Part shown: in pieces, positions 1-8,500 of the stretch | Position numbering within the stretch: the stretch's first letter is position 1 | Layout: the number at the start of each line of letters is the position of its first letter | DNA from: DATLBY01 sp035526665 | Lineage (GTDB): Bacteria > Acidobacteriota > Terriglobia > Bryobacterales > Bryobacteraceae | Direction of reading: 5' to 3' | Assembly: GCA_035526665.1 (NCBI GenBank) | Contig: DATLBY010000279.1 | Location: forward strand, 1 to 16,513 | Length of the DNA: 16,513 nt | Notes under the pieces: generated by a model | What the model saw: the letters and a program-made list of their open reading frames with translations, nothing else | What the model was told of the DNA's origin: nothing | The model's database searches: none | Translations under genes and position numbers: made by a program

Positions 1-631
1 CAATCCGTCTGATCCGGACGGTTCCAAGCTGGAGAAAAGGCTGGTGGACTACGACGTCCCGGTGCATTTCGGACTTTTGGCAAGCTACGACCTGCCGTTC
101 GGACGCGGACGCAGATGGGGCACCGGCATGCATCCGGTGGCCGGGAGCGTACTCGGAGCCTGGAATCTCAGTTTGAACTACAACCGCCGGGGCGGGCCGC
201 CGTTGGACTTCCCAGATGCAGCGCCGCTGGCGGCCCGAAGTGCGCGGTTGTCCCGCGATCAGCAACTGGAGCTGGCGAAAAGCCTGGGAAAGGATAAGTG
301 GGATCTCTCATATGTGCCCTATTTCGACACGTCTCTGTTTCCTCGAAGGACTCCGCTTGCCACAGATTATCGGGCCTTTCCGACGCGCTTTCCGGACGTG
401 AGGGGCCTGGGCCTCAACAACCTGGATCTGACGATCGCCAAGGTGTTTCCGATCAAGGAACGGCTGCGGATGGAGTTTCGGGCGGAGATGATGAACGCGA
501 TGAACACCACCTATTTCCGGCGGCTTATCGGCGGGGGCGCCAACGTGACCAATCAGCGGTTCGGCTTCCTTACTCAGGACCCCACAGTGGACGGCCGGAT
601 CATTGTGATGGTGCTGCGAATGACGTTTTAG
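1..631 (+). CDS. TonB-dependent receptor, Oar-like, C-terminal part (5' end outside window)
   Basis: The reading frame is open from base 2 to the stop at 629-631, so this is the C-terminal ~209 residues of a longer protein. A GTG at 44 is an internal codon, not a convincing start. The sequence looks like outer-membrane beta-barrel strands: YDLPFGRGRRW, then GAWNLSLNYNRRGGPPLDFP, then an RMEFRAEMMNAMNTTYF stretch and a final strand ending in phenylalanine (VLRMTF), the usual BAM recognition end. This pattern (barrel strand, 'fRaE.fNa.N', terminal F) is typical of the very large TonB-dependent receptors with an N-terminal carboxypeptidase-like domain that are abundant in Acidobacteriota. Such proteins sit in the outer membrane; the ligand cannot be told from this end. 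The gene converges on the minus-strand operon with 8 bases between stop codons. The family is fairly sure, the substrate unknown. Confidence 0.85.
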   Translation, partial: NPSDPDGSKLEKRLVDYDVPVHFGLLASYDLPFGRGRRWGTGMHPVAGSVLGAWNLSLNYNRRGGPPLDFPDAAPLAARSARLSRDQQLELAKSLGKDKWDLSYVPYFDTSLFPRRTPLATDYRAFPTRFPDVRGLGLNNLDLTIAKVFPIKERLRMEFRAEMMNAMNTTYFRRLIGGGANVTNQRFGFLTQDPTVDGRIIVMVLRMTF

Positions 632-639
632 GGAGACTG

Positions 640-951
640 TTATTCGGGCAGTGAAATTTTAAAGCCCGCAGCCGATATTCGCGCCTCGAGATCGTGTTTT
701 GAGAGGGCGGTGCTGATGAATAGCTCCTGCCTGGCGCCGCCGCTGAGAGCGATCGCCTTCCAGCCGTTGCTGGTCGGCACAGTGACGCGGGCGCGCGCTT
801 CTCCCCTGGCGTCCCGGACAGGGCGGATTACGCCAGGAATCACAGACCGGATTTCCGGATTTTCAGAAAGCAGCCGTTGCAGCAGGCTGCGAACGCCGTC
901 GATGATGCTGTGCTCGATCTTTAATTTTCCTTGCGAAGTCCTCAGGCGCAT
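640..951 (-). CDS. Small protein resembling DUF2103 (103 aa)
   Basis: The chosen start is the ATG at 951-949, which shares one base with the tamB stop (TGATG). An upstream extension to 1044 would lie fully inside tamB and adds unrelated sequence, so it was not used. The protein has GKLKIEHSIIDGVRSLLQRL, then 'SVIPGVIRPV', then 'RVTVPTSNGWKAIALSGGARQELFI'. The order (EHS..I.G...LL, IIPG.IRP, then a P-T-x-x-G-x-KAIA-SG-x-x-QE-x-F core) is what I remember of DUF2103, a short family annotated as 'predicted metal-binding', mostly known from archaea and cyanobacteria. Its function is unknown. There are no cysteines, so no zinc ribbon; the histidines in EHS and SKHD are possible ligands (inference). 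There is no signal peptide, so it should be cytoplasmic, which is odd for the last gene of an envelope operon. The reading frame is well supported by the coupling; the family name is moderately sure. Confidence 0.72.
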   Translation of the reverse strand: MRLRTSQGKLKIEHSIIDGVRSLLQRLLSENPEIRSVIPGVIRPVRDARGEARARVTVPTSNGWKAIALSGGARQELFISTALSKHDLEARISAAGFKISLPE

Positions 952-3900
952 CACTTGAACCGCTTCTTGTACAGGAAGTCCACGCCGAACAGCCCATTCT
1001 CCTCCCGGACAGCCACCAGAGACAACGTCTTGTTCAGGTTCCACTCGACTCGCACGATCTGCTGATTGGTGTTGGTCAGATTCGTGATGTAGGTGAGGGT
1101 GATGTCCTTTGAGATCTGCTGTTCGAGCGTCAGCCGGGCCTGCGGAATGGCGTCGATTCCAGTGAGCTGCGGGTCGATCTTCAGGCGGCTTACGCCGAAG
1201 AAACGCTGCAGGCGGTTGGAAACCGGTGTGGCGATGGCTTGTCCGAGCAGGGAATTTGTACCGGTAGCCAGGAAGCTCTGGGAGGAGACCGTCTGGCTGC
1301 TTGCGAGCGAAGTGTTTGACCCCGGAGCCCGTCCAAACGCAAGCACGGCGATGATTTCATTGGTCTGCAGCGGTGGATCCGACCGATAGGACACGTTCAA
1401 TTTGTTGATGGAACCGCTGAAATTGATATTCACATCCACGCCGCGGACTTTTGTCTCCACATCCATGTCGAGAATCGGCTCAATCCGAACGGGATTGTAA
1501 AACCCGATTTCTCCGCGATTGATGGTGTACTTGTTCCCAAAGAACTGAATTTCTCCCTGGTTCACGGTCACTCGTCCAAGAACAACGGGCTTCGCGGCAG
1601 TTCCGCGCACCCTGAGATTTGCTTCGGCCTGCAGGTCGCTGGTCAACGAAGTTTGCAACTGGAGATTCGGGACGGTTTCGACGCGCACATCCAGTTGCAT
1701 GTTCCGCAGGATCTCGTTAGGCGTTGTGGGAGTAGCGATAGGCTGCGCCGATGCTTGCAGAATTCCCCCAACGTCGGCATGCGGGTTGAACCCAGCGCGG
1801 CGGATGGTAACCAAGCCTGAGAGCAGACTTCGATCGGTGCTTCCCGTTACGGTGAGCGTCGCGTTAAGCGTGGTGCTGACACCTTCCGGATAGCGGACCC
1901 GCACATTGTTACCGCGAGCCTGCAACTGGTACGTCATTTGAGTCCCAAAGCCGACAAAGCCCGTAGCCGAAATCTCGCCGCCACCGGTCTGCGCAGTCAG
2001 GTGATCGATGGTCGCCCGATTCTTATCAAATAAGATCAATCCATTTGCCTTGTCGAGGCCGTTCGGCATATCAGCAAGATAAAAGGATGCATCCTTCAGT
2101 TCTAATCGTCCATTCACCTGCGGATCCGAAAGGCTGCCACGAACGCTCGCATTGATGGTGGAATTGCCAGCGGCGAGAAGGTCGGAATTGAAATCCTGAA
2201 GCATGGCAAGGTTCAGCGTGCCGTTCACACGCAGATCCCAGGGACTCTTGTCCTTCAGATTCACGGTCCCGGAGGCTTCAATATTGGTGTCGCGGCCGAC
2301 TAGCTGAGCACTGCGGATGTGGATGCCTTTTTCGTCCATTTCCAGGACAATCGGCTTTCCGTTTCGCAGGGCAAGCTCGCGATTCTGCTGGGGAGTGCGG
2401 GTTTTTTGAACCGGGACCACCTCCAATGTCGGCACCTCCATGCGTATGTGCATCAAATCGGGTGTGCGCGCCGGGCCGGAAAAGGTGATTTTGCCGGAGA
2501 TGAAGCCTTCCGCCGGAAGCGGCTGGACCGGAGTAGTAGAAGACGCAAGGTCATTGATCGTGGAGAAGCTCAGCGGAGAGAATTCCAACGAACCGCTCCC
2601 TGGATAATCCCCGGCAAGCTGAAATACTCCATTGCCGCGGACTGTCGACCCGCGCAGATTGCCCGATACGCCCACATTCAACTGCGCGCCGGAAGTCGCC
2701 GCGTCCACCGCGAAATCACCGATCGGCTTGCCGTCGACGATGAGATCCTGCAGGGCCAGCTGGCCGTTCAGCGAAGTCAGCAGCGGTTCGGCATCGTGTA
2801 CGTTGGCATTCCCCACAACTTTCAAGGCAAAGCGACCTTTCATGCCGGGGCGAAATTTCTGTATATTGTCCAGCTGTGACAGCGTGAACCCCTGGCTGGT
2901 AGCGTCGAACCGCAGCTTTCCATTCTTCCAGTCGTTTAAAGGGTGTTCGTAGGCGCCGGCCAGCAGGATGCGAGCCGAACCGAGTTGCACCACGCCGTTA
3001 ATGACCTCTACCCCGCCGCCGGCATAGCGAACCTCGGCGTGCAGCCGGTCAAACTTCTCGCCGTATAAAGCGGGCTTATCGATGTTGACCAAGATGGTAG
3101 CCTGAGGATTCCCGGCGGTGCCCCTCAACGTAATGTCTGCCGTCAGCAATCCATCGATGGGAAGATTCTGGCCCGCCTTCGCCAGCAGTTTTCCGAGCTG
3201 CGCGCCGCGCAGCTTTACCGAGCCTGACACCGGATTCGCATCGTTGAGCTTCCAGTTGGTGAGCGTGATATCGGCCGCCCCCTCTAGACGCAGGGTGTCC
3301 TGGCCCAGAGCAAGGCTTCGAATGCGCGCTCCGCTTTTCGTGGCATCAAACTCCGCGACCAGCTTATCGACCTTCTGCTCTTGCACGGTGAATTGGGTGA
3401 CCGTCAGACTGCCATTGACGCGTGGATCGGCGAGTTTGCCGACGACTGTGCCCTGAAACGACGCGAGACCACCCGGATCGAGTTTCACCGGCAGTTCCTT
3501 GGGCGCGTCCTTGGAACCCATGGCGAGTACCGGAAGAATATCATTGAGATCGTTGGATTGGATGTTGATCTGAAGGTTATCTCCCAGGGTGCCGGCAAAG
3601 TCAATGCGGGTGGCGGGTGTCGCGATGAAGGAGTTGCCCAGCTTCAATGATGCGTTCCGCTGGTCGTAAGCCACATCCAGCTTGCCCTCCAGCGGAGTAC
3701 CGCCCCGCACTGGCGAGATTTTCAGGCGGGCTCCGGCTTTCAGGTCGTTTGCCGCTCCGATTGTGCCGGTTATTTCGACAGGTCCGGAGACGCTGCCATT
3801 CCACGGGACCTTCTGCACGCCCTGCAGTCTGGCCAGCGATTTTACGGAGAGACCGTGCACCTCGCCGTTCACCTTGTACTGCTTCATGTCCTTGATTTCC

Positions 3901-4946
3901 ACCATTCCCAAAAAAGTGCCATCGAGCGCGGTCATGCGGACGCCGCGCAGTAGTACCTCATGGGGGCCGAATCGCAGGTCGGTGTCGACGCCAATGTTGG
4001 CAAGGCTGAAACCGCTCTCCTTCACGGCGAGTCCATGTCCGGAAACCTTACCCTCGAGTAAATAACTACTTCCGGAGCTATATGTAGCTTTGCCGATGAA
4101 GCTGACGTTACCCACGTGAGGCGGTGGAAGTTTGAATGGTTTTCCCAATTCGGCCATCGATCCCACGGCTTTGACGTCGAAAACTATTTGCGGGTCCTTG
4201 AAATTGGTGATTGAGCCAGCCAAGTCGATATGGGACTCCTTCATGGCCAGCGTGGCTCCCCCGATTAGAAAGCGATTGCGCTCGATGCCCAGGGTGCTGT
4301 CGAAATCAAATGCCAGTGGCAGAATGTCCGAGGTGTTCAAATGCAACTGGCGCATGGAAATCTTCCCCGCATATCTGGGGCCGCTGACATCATAATTAAA
4401 TACAGCGTTGAGGTTTTCTCCCCTGACGTTTAGCGGGATATGTTGGTCGGCGTAGTAGAGGTAGCCGTTGTTGATCGTGAAGACCTTGATCGCGAGGTCG
4501 AGGATGGTTTCAATGGGATCCTTCTCAGAAGCGTGTTTCAACTTCGGCTCGGGGAAATTCGTATGGCCGTTGGCGTCCACCAGCAAATTGATTTCCGGCT
4601 TATCCAGCGTGAGAGAAGCCAGGTCAAACTGCTTCTTCATAAGGGAAATGATCTTAATGCCGAGGGTGATAGATTCAGCGCGGAATAGCGGCTTTTCCGA
4701 GGCCGGCTCGGTGCCATGCAGGATGAAGGGACGAACATCGGCAGTGAGAGTTTTCCAATCGACTTTAAAAGCGCCGATCTCAGCCTTTCCGCCGCTGGCG
4801 GTTTCCACTTCGGCGACCAGGCGCTGGCGAACTTTCTCGGCGAACCAGTGGCTTGGCAGGATCAGCAAGGCCGCCACAACTACAAGCAGCAGCAAGCCGA
4901 CCAGCCCGCCACCAATCGATAAACCAATTTTCACCGGCCGGGTCAT
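951..4946 (-). CDS. tamB: TamB-type translocation and assembly protein (DUF490)
   Basis: This 1331-residue protein has one N-terminal membrane anchor (about residues 7-30, glycine/leucine/valine rich) followed by a very long periplasmic region of repeated beta strands, as in the AsmA/TamB superfamily. The C-terminal ~350 residues carry the TamB (DUF490) signature: 'GRVTVNQGEIQFFGNKYTI', 'RGEIGFYNPVRIEPILDMDV', and 'SDPPLQTNEIIAVLAFGR'. TamB proteins span from the inner membrane through the periplasm to an Omp85 partner and are implicated in outer-membrane protein insertion and phospholipid transport. The length is close to the usual 1250-1500. The ATG at 4946-4944 overlaps the upstream TGA by four bases (ATGA), and a GAAGAGG ribosome site lies 7 bases upstream. 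It is third in the operon after the Omp85 and SurA-like genes, which supports a TAM-like complex. Which cargo it serves is not visible. Confidence 0.93.
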   Translation of the reverse strand: MTRPVKIGLSIGGGLVGLLLLVVVAALLILPSHWFAEKVRQRLVAEVETASGGKAEIGAFKVDWKTLTADVRPFILHGTEPASEKPLFRAESITLGIKIISLMKKQFDLASLTLDKPEINLLVDANGHTNFPEPKLKHASEKDPIETILDLAIKVFTINNGYLYYADQHIPLNVRGENLNAVFNYDVSGPRYAGKISMRQLHLNTSDILPLAFDFDSTLGIERNRFLIGGATLAMKESHIDLAGSITNFKDPQIVFDVKAVGSMAELGKPFKLPPPHVGNVSFIGKATYSSGSSYLLEGKVSGHGLAVKESGFSLANIGVDTDLRFGPHEVLLRGVRMTALDGTFLGMVEIKDMKQYKVNGEVHGLSVKSLARLQGVQKVPWNGSVSGPVEITGTIGAANDLKAGARLKISPVRGGTPLEGKLDVAYDQRNASLKLGNSFIATPATRIDFAGTLGDNLQINIQSNDLNDILPVLAMGSKDAPKELPVKLDPGGLASFQGTVVGKLADPRVNGSLTVTQFTVQEQKVDKLVAEFDATKSGARIRSLALGQDTLRLEGAADITLTNWKLNDANPVSGSVKLRGAQLGKLLAKAGQNLPIDGLLTADITLRGTAGNPQATILVNIDKPALYGEKFDRLHAEVRYAGGGVEVINGVVQLGSARILLAGAYEHPLNDWKNGKLRFDATSQGFTLSQLDNIQKFRPGMKGRFALKVVGNANVHDAEPLLTSLNGQLALQDLIVDGKPIGDFAVDAATSGAQLNVGVSGNLRGSTVRGNGVFQLAGDYPGSGSLEFSPLSFSTINDLASSTTPVQPLPAEGFISGKITFSGPARTPDLMHIRMEVPTLEVVPVQKTRTPQQNRELALRNGKPIVLEMDEKGIHIRSAQLVGRDTNIEASGTVNLKDKSPWDLRVNGTLNLAMLQDFNSDLLAAGNSTINASVRGSLSDPQVNGRLELKDASFYLADMPNGLDKANGLILFDKNRATIDHLTAQTGGGEISATGFVGFGTQMTYQLQARGNNVRVRYPEGVSTTLNATLTVTGSTDRSLLSGLVTIRRAGFNPHADVGGILQASAQPIATPTTPNEILRNMQLDVRVETVPNLQLQTSLTSDLQAEANLRVRGTAAKPVVLGRVTVNQGEIQFFGNKYTINRGEIGFYNPVRIEPILDMDVETKVRGVDVNINFSGSINKLNVSYRSDPPLQTNEIIAVLAFGRAPGSNTSLASSQTVSSQSFLATGTNSLLGQAIATPVSNRLQRFFGVSRLKIDPQLTGIDAIPQARLTLEQQISKDITLTYITNLTNTNQQIVRVEWNLNKTLSLVAVREENGLFGVDFLYKKRFK

Positions 4947-5590
4947 CGAAATGCCTCTTCTTTATAGATGATCCGCGTCTGAGTTCGCGTTTGGCCGAGC
5001 CACCGGTCCAGCGCGTTGTCGGTGCGCTCCGACGCTAAAATCTTTTCAATGTCGGTTCGCGCCTCATCATAGGCAGGGGCAGCTTTTGCCGTATTCTTTG
5101 TCCACTCCGGCACGAATTTTCCTTTGTAATAATCTGCGAGTTCGGACTCGGGGACCTGGATGCCGGGACGGAAGCGTACGTCGATAAACTTCAACAGTGT
5201 AGCCTGCCACTGGAAGTTTTCCTGCAAGTCGCCGTCAATCAGGCCGTAGTCCGCCAGAGCTTTCTTATAAGCTTCGTCGGATGGGTAGGTAATCTTGCGA
5301 AATTCCCGGTAAATCGGGTCATACTCAACAGTGGTGGCAGTGGCGAACCGGCTTACGTCGATTTCCCTGCGGATGAGCGCCTGCTCCACCAGACGGTCCG
5401 CCGCGGCGCGTCTGCTCTCGGGTGTAAAGACCGGCTTTTCACGGTTGCGAAACGCGGTGATGCGAATCTGGCGCGAGATTTCACTTTCGGTGATGACGCC
5501 ATCCCCTACGATGACAGCCACGCGATCAATGATCTCAGCTAGGCCGGGACCGGCTACCGCCAGGAATGACAGAACAAGACAGAGCCTCAT
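4943..5590 (-). CDS. SurA-like periplasmic chaperone without PPIase domain
   Basis: This is a 215-residue exported protein. Residues 1-18 form a short signal peptide (MRLCLVLSFLAVAGPGLA, likely cut before EIIDR); Cys4 does not sit in a lipobox. The mature start 'EIIDRVAVIVGDGVITESEI' matches the opening of SurA/parvulin chaperones (IDR-V-A-V-V-x-x-x-V-I-x-x-S-E-I). A helical region follows (residues 55-160, with 'RRAAADRLVEQALIRREID'), and a final 'YDEARTDIEKILASER' helix plus a closing strand at 205-213 resembles the C-terminal lobe of SurA. No parvulin catalytic domain lies between them, so the protein is expected to hold unfolded outer-membrane proteins rather than isomerise prolines. Its ATG shares one base with the Omp85 stop (TGATG) and its stop overlaps the tamB start. 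Placement between an Omp85 gene and tamB suggests delivery of clients to that machine (inference). SurA_N-type assignment is good; exact role is open. Confidence 0.85.
   Translation of the reverse strand: MRLCLVLSFLAVAGPGLAEIIDRVAVIVGDGVITESEISRQIRITAFRNREKPVFTPESRRAAADRLVEQALIRREIDVSRFATATTVEYDPIYREFRKITYPSDEAYKKALADYGLIDGDLQENFQWQATLLKFIDVRFRPGIQVPESELADYYKGKFVPEWTKNTAKAAPAYDEARTDIEKILASERTDNALDRWLGQTRTQTRIIYKEEAFR
4954..4960 (-). promoter_or_regulatory. Ribosome binding site of tamB inside the upstream gene
   Basis: GAAGAGG on the minus strand lies seven bases before the tamB ATG at 4946 and within the last codons of the SurA-like gene. It fits reinitiation or direct loading at the ATGA overlap. 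Confidence 0.6.
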
Positions 5591-8500
5591 CAGAACGCCT
5601 GTCCGAGAGAGAAGTGAAATTGGAAATGACTGATGCGCTGCTCAGTGCGAACGCCTCCGCCAAACAGCAATTCATCGCGCGTCCCCTGAAAGCCGATAAA
5701 TCGAGGGGTATTGATGCCGTAGGCGAGGTCGAGACGTACAGGCCCGATCGGTGTCCGGTATCGAATGCCGAAGCCCACCGCATGAACCATGTAATCGAAG
5801 TCATTCAAATCGCGCTGGCTGGATCGCAGGGTGATCTTTCCGACATTCGAAAACACATTGCCTGCGTCATGGAAAAACACGCCGCCGATGTTTTCACCAA
5901 TTAGGGGGAAGCGCAGCTCAAGGGTATTGATCAACAGGGCTTTGCCGCCGACCGGAAATCCCGTGGTGGCATCGCGCGGCCCGGCCTGGTTTTCCCCGAA
6001 GCCCCGGTGAGAAGTAGCGCCGCCGCCAAAGAAACGTTCGGGCAGAGGTACGTCCGCGGCGCTCGACTTTAGCAGCGTGCCGATGCTGAGCACGCGTGCG
6101 AAGATTAGATCTTTTCCAATACGGTGATAGGTAGCATTGCGCCCTAGAGCGCGGGTAAACGATGGCCGGGCTTTGCCGCACTGATCGGGCGCCGTTGCCC
6201 CGGCCGCAGGCGCCTGGCAGGGCACCGAGCTTTGTAGCCCCGTTTTGGGATCGGTTGTGATCTGCTGCATCGTGCCGAATATACTTGCCGCGAATGCGAC
6301 GTCAATCGTGTTGTAGATACCTTTGTGGGCATCGCTCGAATCGTCGCGGCGGTCCTGAATAAAGGTGCTGGAAACCAGACCTAAATTGATGGGTTGCGAG
6401 AGGAGTGGTATTAACTGAGGGGTAATTTTCAAGGTATTCTGGTCCACGGTGACGCGCCGGTAGCCGACTCGGAATTGCATCGAGTTCGCCTTCGTGAGCC
6501 GCTGTCCAAGTTGCACCGACCCCTCCGTGCGCTTGGAAGAGAAGGTCCGAATGTCGCGCGAATCGTCGTAAATCCCCGTGAACGTGAGATTTTTGTCCGG
6601 GTTTCCTTTGAATTGCGGAGCCAGGTAGGTCAGAACGCCGCGGCGTTGAATGGTGGAGACGCGAGTTTGCAGGCTGACGGTGTGGCCGACGCCGCGGAAG
6701 TTTGTGCGGCTAATGCCGAGAGATACGCGCGGGCTGAATCCGGCGGTGCCGCCTGGCGCATCCAGATTCACCTGGGAGCCGCCGCCGATGCGCGCAATCT
6801 CCGCCCCGAAGCCGAAGGTAAGCGAATACTTGTGGGCCTCTTCCACCCGGTAAAGAACGTTCTTGTTGTGCTCTTCGCCGTCCGGATTCTGGAGCGCAGT
6901 ATCGACCCGCGCAAAGATGCCGAGATCATACAAGCGGCGCTGGCTCTCAATCATGCTGACCTGCGAGAGCGGCTCGCCTGTGTGCAGGCTGATGCGGCTG
7001 GACACGATATCCGGATTGCTTGTCTTTAATCCGCTCACCAGCACATTCCTGACGAATCGCCGCTGCCCCGATTTGATGGTGAACTTCACATTCATCCGGT
7101 AAGGCGCGGCTGAAGGTGTGACCGCGGCTTCGAAGGTTGCGTCCGGATAACCAGCGTTATAGTAATAGTTGAGAACGCTGTCCTGGTCGGTCGCGACGTT
7201 CAGATCGCTGTACGGTTGACCTTCGGTGGAGTGCAGCAGGCCTTGGATCTCCGGAAGCTGTTCGTCCGACACACCCGCCACTTCGAGCTTTTCCACCAGC
7301 CACTGAACCCCCTCCTTGACATTCAGCAGTACCGCGACATTCTGCTCCTTACCCTGGTAGTCGTCTTCCACTGTGGATGTGACCTGGACATCGCGGAATC
7401 CGTTCGACCGATAGAGATCGGTGATCGCATTCACGTCCCGTTTTAAATATGCTCCGCTGTATCTGCCATGCCGGAATCGTATGAAGGTAGCGGGAGTAAT
7501 ATACATACGCTCCCGCAGTGTTGGAGTGGTGAAATATTTATTCCCGGTGATCTCAAGCACAGCCAACTGGTGCCGGTTGCCACGCGCGATGGCATACTCG
7601 ATCAACTCTTCTCCTTTGTCCGTCTTTCCGATGTCGAAGTCCACCGCCGCGTCGAAGTATCCTTTCGATTCGAAGTACTCCATGAGATTGCGTTTTCCTT
7701 CGACCAGAAGGTCCTTATCCACGGACTGTTCCTCGTAAATGGGCACCAGGGTACGAAGCGTGCCCTTGGAAACTTTTGCGCCCCGGGCTTTGACTACGAC
7801 CTTTGGTCCGCCCTCTACATCCAGATTCGGAACCACGCGGTTGGCGTCTTCCTTGTAATCGATGCGATCGAGGGTAGCCTTCGCCATCAGAAAGTCCTTT
7901 TTCTGATAGGTCTGCCGGATGCGGTCGAGACCCTGGGAGACGCGGGTTTCAGTGACTTCTTTCCATCCCAGAAAACCAAAAAACCTTTTCCAGCGGGTTG
8001 CCTTAATTAGATCCTCGACTGACCGGTGGGGATTGCCTTTGATAACCGGCGTATCAAATTTTGCCCGTTTGCCGGAATCCACTTGCAGGCGGATGTCGAC
8101 TTGCTGCGCATCCGCCGGCGTAACTTGCGGCGTGATGGTTGCCTTGTAATAACCATTGACACGCAGCAGTTCAAGCAGGCTCTCTACCGCCTGCTTCATT
8201 TGGGATTCCGTGTACCGGGCGCCCAGTTGCAGCTTGGTAGCGTTCACCAACTGCCCCGGATTCGGAGGTTCACCCACGCCGTCAACCACCACGCCACGGA
8301 TAAATAGCGCTTCCCGTGTGATGAAGGTAATGACCACTCCGTCTGCCTCAGAGCTGGCATCCACGGCGACGTCTTCATAGCGTCCGCTGCCATAGAGGTC
8401 CTCGATGGCGAGACGCACCTCGTACAACCGTAGAGGAAAGCCGGCTTTTAGGGGAAGAATCCGCTCAGCTAAATCGGACGCGAGCAGCGGCTGATTGGCG

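Noticed and set aside
951..1044. Longer N-terminal extension of the DUF2103-like frame
   Set aside because: It lies wholly within tamB in another frame, and the added residues do not resemble the family. The ATG at 951 overlapping the tamB stop is the better start.
2319..3456. Plus-strand frames opposite tamB
   Set aside because: tamB is a clear full-length protein on the other strand. The shadow frames look like its codon-bias complement and match nothing known to me.
5566..5904. Plus-strand open frame of 112 residues opposite the Omp85 barrel
   Set aside because: It is a shadow of a strongly conserved gene; the composition shows no domain, signal peptide or ribosome site.
6475..8010. Several 100-180 residue plus-strand frames opposite the Omp85 gene
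   Set aside because: They overlap each other and the Omp85 coding region, and show no recognisable domain.
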